From an uncultured Rhodospirillaceae bacterium (GTDB taxonomy: Bacteria > Pseudomonadota > Alphaproteobacteria > Rhodospirillales > Magnetospirillaceae), in NCBI GenBank assembly GCA_937887565.1, contig CALABS010000011.1:67865-131864 (forward strand): DNA of 64,000 bases, given 5' to 3'. The stretch's first letter is position 1, and every line of letters begins with the position of its first letter. Below, piece by piece: positions 6,371 to 13,625 of this stretch. A program made the translations under genes and the position numbers. Below the pieces are notes generated by a model that was not told the origin of the DNA, searched no databases, and worked only from the letters and a program-made list of their open reading frames with translations.

Positions 6371-8291
6371 CCGCGCCCGCCTGCCCCCGGAACACCCCGG
6401 CCAGCAAGGCATCGAGGCGCAGGATCAATTGCTCGGTCATTTCCTGGTGGAATTCCTCCAGCGTGGCGGCGCGGGCGCGGGAAAAGCGGTATTGCGGCCC
6501 CATGTGCTCGACCACGTAGTCACGCAGCGACTGGCGCACGATCTCCTGGCCCTGCTCGGCGGTGACGCCCCATTCGCGGGCGTGCCAGGCGATGCGCTGG
6601 TCGATGTCCTCGGTGGCGAAGTGCCAGAACTTGATGTCCTCGAACAGCTCGGCGAAGTCCTCGGACGACATCACCTCCAGTGCCTCCAGCAGGGTGGCGC
6701 GCAGCAGCGACACCCCCTCGTGACCCGCCAGGTCATCGCGCCGCACCGCGTGCGGATGCTCGCATTCCAGGGTGCCCAGTTCCTTGGCGAAGGCGCCTTG
6801 GTCGGCGAGGCGCGCCATCTGCGCCGCGTCCACATGGGTCAGGCCGGCGACGCCCTTGGCCGCCGGATGGGTGCTGTGGCGGGCGACGATGCGCACCAAT
6901 GGCGCCGAGGCGTATTCGCCCGAGCGCATCAGCGCCGCCAGCCGCCCGATGGCGGCGCCGGCGCCGGTGACGTGGGGTTGGGTGGGATCGGCCGGATCGC
7001 CGCCGACCAGCAGCACCAGCACGCGGCGGCGCGGCCCGCGCGGCGCCACCTCGGCCGGGCGGATCTGGCAGCGGGTGCGGTCGAAGGTCTCGTGGCGGCT
7101 GACCAGCGGCCCGGCGTCGTGGGCGCGGGACCAGGCATATTCGACGAAGCCCAGGTCCTTGGCGGTCAGGTTGGGACGGCGGCGTTGATAGACGATGCCG
7201 GCGACGTAATGGGCGAAATTGGCCGCCTGGTTCAGCTTGAAGCGGTCGGGATCGGCCAGGAAGCAGGCGGCCACGGCGGCGGCGAAGGAATCGCCGCAGC
7301 CGGTGTCCTCGCGCACCGCCGGGTCCACCTCGACGATGTTGCCGTGGATCAGCGGCGAATAGACGAACTCGACCCGGCCGCCGCGCGCCTTGCGGGCCAG
7401 GCTGGCGCCGTTGGCGCCGTCGGTGATGACCACGTTGGCCGCCCCCAGCTCCAGCGCCCGGCGGCTGATCTCGCGCGCCACCATCTTGCGCAGCTCGGTG
7501 GCGTGGCGGTGGCGGCGCCTGAGCGGCTCGAAGCCGAAGAAGCCGCAGGCCTCGGCCAGGTTCAGGCTGACCACGTCGACAACGCCCAGGAAGTCGCGGT
7601 ACTGGGTGAACAGGCGCTTGAGCTGGTTGCCGCCCACCAGCCAGAACACCCTGAGCCCCGGCTGGCGCAGCTTGCGACGGCGCAGATGGTCGAACTTGGG
7701 GCTGTCGGGGGGCTCCTGGCCGACGAACACCACCGCGTCGCGGTCGCCGTAGAAGGCGGTCTCCGCCGCCCACGGGTCGAGCGCGGCGCGGTCCCAGGCC
7801 GGCCCCTTCTCGGTCAGGATCAGCTTGTCGAAGCCGTCGTCGCGCAGCACCAGCGAGGTGCGCGACCGCCCCGGCACGGCGGTGCCGGGAAACTCGGCGG
7901 CGGTGTCCTGCCACGACAGGTGCTCGATGGGCGGCACCGGCCGGTCCTCGCCGATCACCCGCAGGATGATGTCCAGATCCTTGGCCAGGTTGCACAACCC
8001 GCCGCCGGGGGTGGACAGATAGCCGCCCACCGCCGGGTCGGGAATGTCGAGGGCACCGTCGGCCAGATGCACCCGGGTCGCGCCGTCCCGGCGCTCGATG
8101 GCCTCCACCGCCACCTTGGTGCCGTCTGGCGCCGTCCGCCGCAACCGCTCCAGCTCGGGGCGCAGGCCCGGGTCCACCCGCTCGGCGAACAGGTCCAAGG
8201 TCTGCGAGCGCAACAGCGAGATCGCCACCACCTCGGGCCGGCGGTTGAGCAGTCCGATCGCGCGGGCGCGGTCATCCGAGTCCCGGTGCAT
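6354..8291 (-). CDS. PfkB/ribokinase-fold protein with long uncharacterised C-terminal region
   Basis: A 645-residue protein. Its middle carries a PfkB kinase signature, DTGCGDSFAAA near residue 330, preceded by a ribokinase-like VVITDGANGASLA strand-turn near 290, so an ATP-dependent sugar or nucleoside kinase fold is likely over about residues 60-390. Residues 400-645 are not recognised: an RRVLVLLVGGDP strand, several His-containing loops (ECEHPHAVRRDD) and a helical tail. PfkB enzymes are usually near 300 residues, so this is about twice normal. It starts at an ATG after an AT-rich leader and lies 100 nt downstream of pdxY on the same strand. Substrate unknown. Confidence 0.7.
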   Translation of the reverse strand: MHRDSDDRARAIGLLNRRPEVVAISLLRSQTLDLFAERVDPGLRPELERLRRTAPDGTKVAVEAIERRDGATRVHLADGALDIPDPAVGGYLSTPGGGLCNLAKDLDIILRVIGEDRPVPPIEHLSWQDTAAEFPGTAVPGRSRTSLVLRDDGFDKLILTEKGPAWDRAALDPWAAETAFYGDRDAVVFVGQEPPDSPKFDHLRRRKLRQPGLRVFWLVGGNQLKRLFTQYRDFLGVVDVVSLNLAEACGFFGFEPLRRRHRHATELRKMVAREISRRALELGAANVVITDGANGASLARKARGGRVEFVYSPLIHGNIVEVDPAVREDTGCGDSFAAAVAACFLADPDRFKLNQAANFAHYVAGIVYQRRRPNLTAKDLGFVEYAWSRAHDAGPLVSRHETFDRTRCQIRPAEVAPRGPRRRVLVLLVGGDPADPTQPHVTGAGAAIGRLAALMRSGEYASAPLVRIVARHSTHPAAKGVAGLTHVDAAQMARLADQGAFAKELGTLECEHPHAVRRDDLAGHEGVSLLRATLLEALEVMSSEDFAELFEDIKFWHFATEDIDQRIAWHAREWGVTAEQGQEIVRQSLRDYVVEHMGPQYRFSRARAATLEEFHQEMTEQLILRLDALLAGVFRGQAGAVREPG

Positions 8292-8391
8292 GGCCGACCT
8301 CTCAGGAATGCTTCTAAATTAGATATTGATAATACAGCATTCCCGCGCCGGATACGCCACCCAGCCGGGGCGGCAAGCCCCGCCCGTTCCG

Positions 8392-9234
8392 CTACAGCGG
8401 CAGCGGCGGAAACAGCCGCGACGGGGCGGCGATCTCGTCCTGGGCGACGACCAGGGCCAGTTCGCGCCGGCCGAGGCGCAGGCCCTTCTCCAGCACGCCA
8501 TAGAGCGACGATACCGCCAGCGACAGCGCGTCGGGGGCCTCCTTGCCGCGCAGGGTATGGGCGAGAATCATCGCCGCCAACGCATCGCCGGCGCCGTTGA
8601 CCGGCGGATCGAAGGGAAGGCGCGGCGTGCGCACGCCCCAGGCGCCGTCGGCCGTCACCGCCAGGCACAGGATCGAGTCGGCGCCGTCGACGCTGGTGAC
8701 CATCGCCGCGCGCGGCCCCCGTGCCAGCACGGCGCGGGCGGCGGCGGCGCATTCGGTCGGGGTGGCAACCGGCTGGCCGGTGAGCAGACCCAACTCGAAC
8801 CGGTTGGGGGTGACGATGTCGGCCGCCGGCACCAGCCGCGCAGCCAGGAATTCCGGGATGCCCGGCCGCACGTAGATCCCGGTGCCGTCATCGCCCATCA
8901 CCGGATCGCACAGCACCACCGAGCCGGGCTCGCCGGCCCGCACCCGCTCGATGGCCAGCAGCGCCGCCTCGCCGGTGTCGGCGTCGCCCAGATAGCCGGT
9001 CAGGGCGCCGTCGCAGGCCGACAGCACCCCCGCCTCGTCGAGCCCGTGCACCACCTCGCGCACATGGCCGGGGTCGAGGATCTTGCCCCGCCAGCGGCCG
9101 TAGCCGGGGTGGTTGGAGAACTGCACGGTGTCCACCGGCCAGACGTCGAAGCCCAGCCGCTGCAGCGGAAACACCGCCGCCGAGTTGCCCACATGGCCGT
9201 AGGCCACGGCCGACTGGATTGAAACAATCTTCAT
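8392..9234 (-). CDS. pdxY: Pyridoxal kinase (PdxY-type)
   Basis: A 280-residue ribokinase-superfamily enzyme phosphorylating pyridoxal (vitamin B6 salvage). It has the family start IVSIQSAVAYGHVGNSAAVF, the VLCDPVMGD motif near residue 107, DIVTPNRFEL near 140 and the anion-hole motif NGAGDALAA near 225. The start was set at MKIVSIQ (9234); the upstream GTG adds four residues only. It is followed on the same strand by the PfkB-domain gene. PdxY versus PdxK cannot be separated by motif alone. Confidence 0.9.
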   Translation of the reverse strand: MKIVSIQSAVAYGHVGNSAAVFPLQRLGFDVWPVDTVQFSNHPGYGRWRGKILDPGHVREVVHGLDEAGVLSACDGALTGYLGDADTGEAALLAIERVRAGEPGSVVLCDPVMGDDGTGIYVRPGIPEFLAARLVPAADIVTPNRFELGLLTGQPVATPTECAAAARAVLARGPRAAMVTSVDGADSILCLAVTADGAWGVRTPRLPFDPPVNGAGDALAAMILAHTLRGKEAPDALSLAVSSLYGVLEKGLRLGRRELALVVAQDEIAAPSRLFPPLPL

Positions 9235-9338
9235 GTTGACCGGCACCTATCCGAAGGAATGTTGCGCCGCAACCTTGCTTCGCGCCTGCACAATTGCTAC
9301 CCTCCGCACCCTACACGCTCTGGGAGGTAAAGAACATC

Positions 9339-10226
9339 ATGGCCACCGCAACCCGCCCCCGCCGTTCCATGCTGTACATGCCGGGCTCCAACGCCCGCGC
9401 GCTGGAAAAGGCCCGGACGCTGGCGGCCGACGCGCTGATCCTGGACCTCGAGGACGCGGTGGCCCCCGACGCCAAGGACGAGGCGCGCGCCCAGGTGGTG
9501 GCCGTGGTCAAGGCCGGCGGCTACGGCGGCCGCGAGCTGCTGGTCCGCGTCAACGGTTTGGGCACGCCATGGGGCCATGCCGACGTGGTGGCCGCCGCCA
9601 CCTCGGGGGCCGACGCCATCCTGATCCCGAAGGTGGAGAGCGCCGACCTCGTGCGTCAGGTGGACGCCATCATGAGCGCCGCCGGCGCCCCCGACAACAT
9701 GTCGATCTGGTGCATGATGGAGACCCCGCGCGGCATGCTGCGGGCCGAGGAGATCGCCCAGTCCTCGCCGCGCCTGGGCGGCTTCGTCATGGGCACCTCG
9801 GATCTGGCCAAGGATCTGCACTGCGCCCACACGCCGCTGCGCCTTCCCATGATCACCAGCCTGGGCCTGTGCCTGCTGGCCGCCCGCGCCTACGGGCTGG
9901 CCTGCCTGGACGGCGTCTACCTGGACCTCAACGACGACGCCGGCTTCGAGGCCTCCTGCGTCCAGGGCCTGGAACTGGGCTTCGACGGCAAGACCCTGAT
10001 CCATCCCAAGACCATCGACGCCGCCAACCGTGTCTTCGCCCCGTCGGCGACGGAGCTGGAATGGTCGCGGAAGATCATCGCCGCCCACGCCGAGGCCGCC
10101 GCCGCCGGCAAGGGCGTGGTGGTGGTGGACGGCCGCCTGGTCGAGAACCTGCATGTGGAGAACGCCAAGAGGGTGGTGGCGCTGGCCGACCGGATCGCGG
10201 CGCTGGACGCGGATATGAAGGCGTGA
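9339..10226 (+). CDS. CitE/HpcH-family CoA-ester lyase (malyl-CoA/beta-methylmalyl-CoA type)
   Basis: A 295-residue TIM-barrel enzyme of the citrate-lyase-beta superfamily. Visible motifs are SMLYMPGSNARALEKA at the N-terminus, LDLEDAV (metal site), LIPKVES, MMETPRGML and FDGKTLIHPKTID. Relatives are malyl-CoA lyase and (3S)-malyl-CoA thioesterase of the ethylmalonyl-CoA pathway. The proximity to mesaconyl-CoA hydratase downstream favours cleavage of beta-methylmalyl-CoA to glyoxylate and propionyl-CoA, or malyl-CoA thioester hydrolysis. The start at 9339 has GGGAGG about 11 nt upstream; the frame open to 9294 is longer but lacks this. Exact reaction is inferred. Confidence 0.85.
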   Translation: MATATRPRRSMLYMPGSNARALEKARTLAADALILDLEDAVAPDAKDEARAQVVAVVKAGGYGGRELLVRVNGLGTPWGHADVVAAATSGADAILIPKVESADLVRQVDAIMSAAGAPDNMSIWCMMETPRGMLRAEEIAQSSPRLGGFVMGTSDLAKDLHCAHTPLRLPMITSLGLCLLAARAYGLACLDGVYLDLNDDAGFEASCVQGLELGFDGKTLIHPKTIDAANRVFAPSATELEWSRKIIAAHAEAAAAGKGVVVVDGRLVENLHVENAKRVVALADRIAALDADMKA

Positions 10227-10261
10227 ATCGTCACCGCCGGGCCTGACCCGACGATCCATGG

Positions 10262-10284
10262 ATGCCCGGGTCGAGCCCGGGCAT
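10262..10284. repeat. REP-like palindrome (CCCGGG hairpin)
   Basis: ATGCCCGGG-TCGAG-CCCGGGCAT, a perfect 9-bp stem between the CitE-like and mch genes. A related palindrome built on ATCCCGGG/CCCGGGAT lies between queG and queF at 39198-39227. Such intergenic palindromes are common in alphaproteobacteria. Confidence 0.65.
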
Positions 10285-10304
10285 GACCGAGTTGAGGAAC
10301 TGTC

Positions 10305-11360
10305 ATGACCAAGACCAATCCCGGCAATTTCTTCGAGGATTTCCGCCTGGGCCAGGAGATCCGCCACGCCACCCCGCGCACCGTGACCGAGGGCGACGTG
10401 GCGCTGTACACCGCGCTGTACGGCCCGCGCTTTGCCTTCGCCTCCTCGGCCGAATTCGCCCGCGCCTGCGGCATGCCCGGGGCGCCCTTGGACGATTTGG
10501 CCGCCTTCCACGTGGTGTTCGGCAAGACCGTGCCCGACGTCAGCCTGAACGCCGTGGCCAATCTCGGCTATGCCGGCGGCCGCTTCGGGGTGCCGGTCCA
10601 TCCCGGCGACACCCTGTCCACGGTCTCCACCGTCATCGGGCTGAAGGAAAACTCCAACCGCAAGACCGGCGTCGTCTATGTGCGTTCGGTCGGCGGCAAC
10701 CAGCGCGGCGAGATGGTGGTGGACTACGTGCGCTGGGTGATGGTCAGGAAGCGCGACGAGGCCGCCGCCGCCGAGGAGAAGGTCCCCGACCTGCCCGGCT
10801 CGGTGGCCGCCGCCGATCTGGTGGTGCCCGCGGGCCTGGACCTCACGCGCTACGACACCGTGCTGGCCGGCAGCCCGCATCTGTGGGACGACTACGCCCC
10901 GGGCGAGAAGATCGACCACGTGGACGGCACCACCATCGAGGAGGCCGAGCACATGATGGCCACCCGGCTGTGGCAGAACACCGCCAAGGTCCATTTCAAC
11001 CAGCACACCGAGGGCCAGGGCCGCTTCGGCCGCCGGCTCATCTATGGCGGCCACATCATCTCCATCGCCCGCGCCCTGTCCTTCAACGGGCTGGGCAATG
11101 CCTTCAAGGTGGCGGCCATCAACGGCGGCCGCCACACCAACCCCACCTTCGCCGGCGACACCATCTACGCCTGGTCGGAAGTCCTGGAGAAGATGGAAAT
11201 CCCCGGCCGCGCCGATGTCGGCGCGCTCCGCCTGCGCCTGGTGGCGCTGAAGAACCAGCCGGCGGCCGGCTTTCCGCTCAGGAAGGAAGACGGCAAGGAG
11301 TTCGACCCCGCCGTGGTGCTGGATTTCGACTATACCGTGTTGATGCCGCGCCGGGCGTGA
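10305..11360 (+). CDS. mch: Mesaconyl-CoA hydratase (beta-methylmalyl-CoA dehydratase), MaoC family
   Basis: A 351-residue double hot-dog protein that interconverts mesaconyl-CoA and beta-methylmalyl-CoA in the ethylmalonyl-CoA pathway of acetate assimilation. Highly characteristic segments are NPGNFFEDFRLGQ at the N-terminus, FGKTVPDVSLNAVANLGYAG, VDGTTIEEAEHM and GRRLIYGGHIISIARALSFN, with the C-terminus VLDFDYTVLMPRR. I recall the Rhodobacter enzyme as nearly identical in these stretches. The length is full. It follows the CitE-like lyase by about 80 nt containing only a REP-like palindrome, so the two probably act in consecutive steps. Confidence 0.95.
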   Translation: MTKTNPGNFFEDFRLGQEIRHATPRTVTEGDVALYTALYGPRFAFASSAEFARACGMPGAPLDDLAAFHVVFGKTVPDVSLNAVANLGYAGGRFGVPVHPGDTLSTVSTVIGLKENSNRKTGVVYVRSVGGNQRGEMVVDYVRWVMVRKRDEAAAAEEKVPDLPGSVAAADLVVPAGLDLTRYDTVLAGSPHLWDDYAPGEKIDHVDGTTIEEAEHMMATRLWQNTAKVHFNQHTEGQGRFGRRLIYGGHIISIARALSFNGLGNAFKVAAINGGRHTNPTFAGDTIYAWSEVLEKMEIPGRADVGALRLRLVALKNQPAAGFPLRKEDGKEFDPAVVLDFDYTVLMPRRA

Positions 11361-11402
11361 CGGTGCGACGGCGGCCCCGGCCGGAGGCCGCCGCGACCGT
11401 CA
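11358..11402. terminator. Long stem between convergent mch and DUF1150 genes
   Basis: TGACGGTGCGACGGCGGCC pairs imperfectly with GGCCGCCGCGACCGTCA across a short loop. The stem covers both stop codons. No T-run follows on either strand, so termination is possible but not certain. Confidence 0.4.
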
Positions 11403-11630
11403 GTGCACGCTGACCGGCTCCAGGTCGTGCTGTTTGACGGCGGCGAAGGCGAGGTCGCGGGTGGGGGCAAGCCCCATATGGGTCCCGTCGGCGGCGTGGA
11501 TGGACCACCCCACCTGGTCGTCGAGGGTGACGCGCTTGACGAAGGCCAGGTCGGGCATGCCCCAGATGGCCAGGTCGGCGACGGTCATATCGCGGGGCGG
11601 CCCCGCCGCCCGCTGGGTGTGTTCGGTCAT
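11400..11630 (-). CDS. DUF1150 family protein
   Basis: A 76-residue protein with the DUF1150 core: MTVADLAIWGMPDLAFVKRV near residue 15-34 and a Trp-containing segment VGWSIHAADGTHMGLA. This alphaproteobacterial family is regularly encoded right after small heat-shock proteins. Here its start is one base beyond the Hsp20 stop, so it is translated from the same transcript. Function is unknown; a role in the heat-shock response is inferred only from this conserved pairing. Confidence 0.85.
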   Translation of the reverse strand: MTEHTQRAAGPPRDMTVADLAIWGMPDLAFVKRVTLDDQVGWSIHAADGTHMGLAPTRDLAFAAVKQHDLEPVSVH

Positions 11631-11631
11631 A

Positions 11632-12147
11632 TCAGGCCTCCTTTCCATGGCCGATCCGGCCCTTGGAGGGCTTGGAACCCGCCTCGGCATCCACCTCGAT
11701 GGTGGCGGGGGCGAGCGATTTTCCGGCCTTGCCGGCCGCGCCCTGGATGGGGATGCTTTTCACCCGGGGCTCGGGATTGGGACGGTGCAGGTCGACGTGC
11801 AGCAAGCCATTGTCCAGATGCGCTCCGGCCACCTCGATCCCCTCGGCCAGCACGAAGCTGCGCTGGAACTGGCGGGCGGCGATACCGCGGTGCAGGAAGA
11901 TGCGCCCGCCGTCGTCCTCGGACTGGCGTCCGCGGATGATGAGCTGGTTGTCCTCCAGCGACACGGACAGGTCGTCCATGGAGAACCCCGCCACGGCCAG
12001 GGTGATGCGCAGGCCGGTGTCGCCGATCTGCTCGATATTGTAGGGCGGATAGCCCTCGCCGCCGCTTTTCTGGATGCGGTCGAGCACGCGCTCGAAATGG
12101 TCGAAACCGAGCAGCAGGGGGCTGTTGAAAGCGGACAGTCTGGTCAT
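11632..12147 (-). CDS. Small heat-shock protein, Hsp20/IbpA family
   Basis: A 171-residue alpha-crystallin-type chaperone holding unfolded proteins. The N-terminus MTRLSAFNSPLLLGFDHFE and YPPYNIEQIGD are typical of alphaproteobacterial Hsp20. The crystallin domain spans about residues 35-130 (LEDNQLIIRGRQ, FLHRGIAARQFQRSF, NGLLHVDL). The C-terminal RVKSIPIQ supplies the I-x-I anchor motif. The ATG at 12147 was chosen over 12171 because it matches the usual family start and has AGGAGG 11 nt upstream. Heat regulation through a hairpin over that ribosome binding site is proposed separately. The DUF1150 gene follows directly. Confidence 0.93.
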   Translation of the reverse strand: MTRLSAFNSPLLLGFDHFERVLDRIQKSGGEGYPPYNIEQIGDTGLRITLAVAGFSMDDLSVSLEDNQLIIRGRQSEDDGGRIFLHRGIAARQFQRSFVLAEGIEVAGAHLDNGLLHVDLHRPNPEPRVKSIPIQGAAGKAGKSLAPATIEVDAEAGSKPSKGRIGHGKEA

Positions 12148-12200
12148 GGCGGCGGCGTCCTCCTCGGGCATGAGCGAGCAACGATGTCATGGGCCCGGCT
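12148..12200 (-). promoter_or_regulatory. Candidate ROSE-like RNA thermometer in the Hsp20 leader
   Basis: On the minus strand the leader contains TTGCTCG (12181-12175), an 8-nt loop and CGAGGAG (12166-12160), the latter containing the Shine-Dalgarno. Pairing gives a four-pair stem, a G-G mismatch and two U pairs. The UUGCU-opposite-AGGA layout with a G opposite the Shine-Dalgarno is the hallmark of ROSE elements found before rhizobial Hsp20 genes. Confidence 0.5.
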
Positions 12201-12277
12201 ACCGGCACCCTCGGCGCGGCACCCCACCAGCGGCGGGCGCCCCACGCCTCACTATTTTGGACGGCCGGGAACAATCG

Positions 12278-12454
12278 TCAAGAGCGGCCCTTCACCCGGC
12301 GAACCGCCAGGACGCCCAGTACGACGGCCGAGGCGACGGCGACCAGCACCACCAGCACCACGACGGCCGCCGCTCCCAGCACGGCCTGCAGGGTGTCCCA
12401 GAACCCGAACATCCCCACCAGGAGAGCGAGCAGCAGGATCACGACGATCGGCAT
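12278..12454 (-). CDS. Small membrane protein
   Basis: A 58-residue protein with two hydrophobic stretches: residues 2-18 (PIVVILLLALLVGMFGF) and 26-51 (a run of Ala, Val and Leu). It ends in a basic cytoplasmic tail RRVKGRS. The ATG at 12454 has GGAGG about 6 nt upstream and is preferred over the ATG at 12466. No family recognised. It is encoded alone between Hsp20 and a lipoprotein gene, all on the minus strand. Confidence 0.6.
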   Translation of the reverse strand: MPIVVILLLALLVGMFGFWDTLQAVLGAAAVVVLVVLVAVASAVVLGVLAVRRVKGRS

Positions 12455-12523
12455 CGGCGCCTCCATCGATGGGTCCGAGGGCGACGGTTCCGAGGGGCAA
12501 CACCGATCGGTGGCGGGATGTTC

Positions 12524-13024
12524 CTAGCGCAGTGGCTCCGACTGCACCGGAGCGCGGCCGCCATAAGGGGCGGCCGGGGCGGGGGCCGGGGCGATCGTGC
12601 CGGCCTGGCGGGGCGCGACGGTGACCAGGACGGTCGAGCCCCACAATTGCGACTTCTCGATCTGGACGGTGGCGGCGCGGTCGCCGCGGATGTAGCTCAG
12701 CACGCTGGTGCCGGCCGTGACGCTCATCACCGGCTCCCAGCCGAAGCCGGGCATCTGGGTCTGGTAGAAGGCGGTCGCTTCGGCGGCCGACCTCCCCAGC
12801 TTCATCACCACCCGCCCGGTCCAGCGGTCACGATCGGACAGGATCAGCGAGCGCTCGTTGTCCATTTCGGCGCCGGCGGGAATGGGGATGTCGGTGACCA
12901 GGCTGAACTCGACCGGCACGGTGTCACCGGCGGCGGTGGCCGGAAGCCTGGTGCTGGAGCCGCACCCCGCCGCCAGCAGGGTCGCCAATAATCCAGCCAT
13001 GGTGCGGATGCGGAACGAAGTCAT
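12524..13024 (-). CDS. Hypothetical lipoprotein
   Basis: A 166-residue protein beginning MTSFRIRTMAGLLATLLAAGC, a lipoprotein signal peptide with lipobox LAAGC. The mature part holds a strand-rich domain (VPVEFSLVTDIPIP, VVMKLGRSAAEATAFYQTQM, ATVQIEKSQ) and a Pro/Ala-rich C-terminus. The segment after the lipobox resembles small envelope lipoproteins that bind nothing known. The start at 13024 places the lipobox correctly; the frame reaching 13060 adds an implausible basic leader. Likely anchored to the periplasmic face of the inner or outer membrane. Confidence 0.75.
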   Translation of the reverse strand: MTSFRIRTMAGLLATLLAAGCGSSTRLPATAAGDTVPVEFSLVTDIPIPAGAEMDNERSLILSDRDRWTGRVVMKLGRSAAEATAFYQTQMPGFGWEPVMSVTAGTSVLSYIRGDRAATVQIEKSQLWGSTVLVTVAPRQAGTIAPAPAPAAPYGGRAPVQSEPLR

Positions 13025-13085
13025 ACTCCGGAAGGTACCGCGCGGGTGCTTCCGGCACAAGCCATAGGTTGCTTGCGGCGAACCC

Positions 13086-13625
13086 TTACGGCCCGAGCGG
13101 ATACTCGGCCACCGCCTCGTATTCCGCCCCCGTCCGGCCCAGGTGGCTGCGGAACAGGGTGACGTGGTCGATGACGGCGGGACCGAGGGTCAGCGGGCTG
13201 TGGGCGGCGATGAAGTCCTGCACCCGTCCGACCCGGGTATCCTTCAGCCGCGCCAGGGTGACGTGGGGGGTGAACTTGCGGGGCTCGGGGTCGAGGCCGG
13301 CGCGCACCACCGCGCTCTCCACCTTGGCCTGCAGGCGGGCCAGCTCCGGGGTCTTGTCCACCGCCGCCCACAAGGCGTGCGGCTGGCGCGAGCCGAACGT
13401 GCCGAAGCCGGTGACGGACAGCCCGACCGCCGGACCCAGGGCCGCCTCCGCCAGCGAGTCGTGGACGTCGCGCGCCAGGCCGTCCTCGACCTCGCCGACG
13501 AAGCGCAGGGTGACGTGCAGGTTGCGGGCCTCCACCCACCGCGCCCCGGGGATGCCCGCCGCCATGGACGCCAGCCGCCCGGCGACGTCGTCGGGCAGCG
13601 CCAGGCCGGCGAACAGGCGGATCAT
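13086..13625 (-). CDS. thpR: RNA 2',3'-cyclic phosphodiesterase (2'-5' RNA ligase family)
   Basis: A 179-residue 2H phosphoesterase. The two HxT motifs appear as LHVTLRF near residue 41 and PHVTLAR near residue 122, with FAGLALPDDV at the N-terminus and an LFRSHLG strand near the end. ThpR enzymes hydrolyse RNA 2',3'-cyclic phosphates and can join 2'-5' ends in vitro. The start overlaps the stop of the FIST gene by 4 nt, so the two are translationally coupled. Length and motifs are normal. Confidence 0.92.
   Translation of the reverse strand: MIRLFAGLALPDDVAGRLASMAAGIPGARWVEARNLHVTLRFVGEVEDGLARDVHDSLAEAALGPAVGLSVTGFGTFGSRQPHALWAAVDKTPELARLQAKVESAVVRAGLDPEPRKFTPHVTLARLKDTRVGRVQDFIAAHSPLTLGPAVIDHVTLFRSHLGRTGAEYEAVAEYPLGP

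Noticed and set aside
4681..6519. A 612-codon plus frame across folD and the NnrU gene
   Set aside because: Runs in another frame through two well-supported genes; Arg/Gly/Pro-rich low-complexity translation.
6429..8600. A 723-codon plus frame opposite the PfkB gene
   Set aside because: Antisense shadow; the minus strand has a clear PfkB signature.
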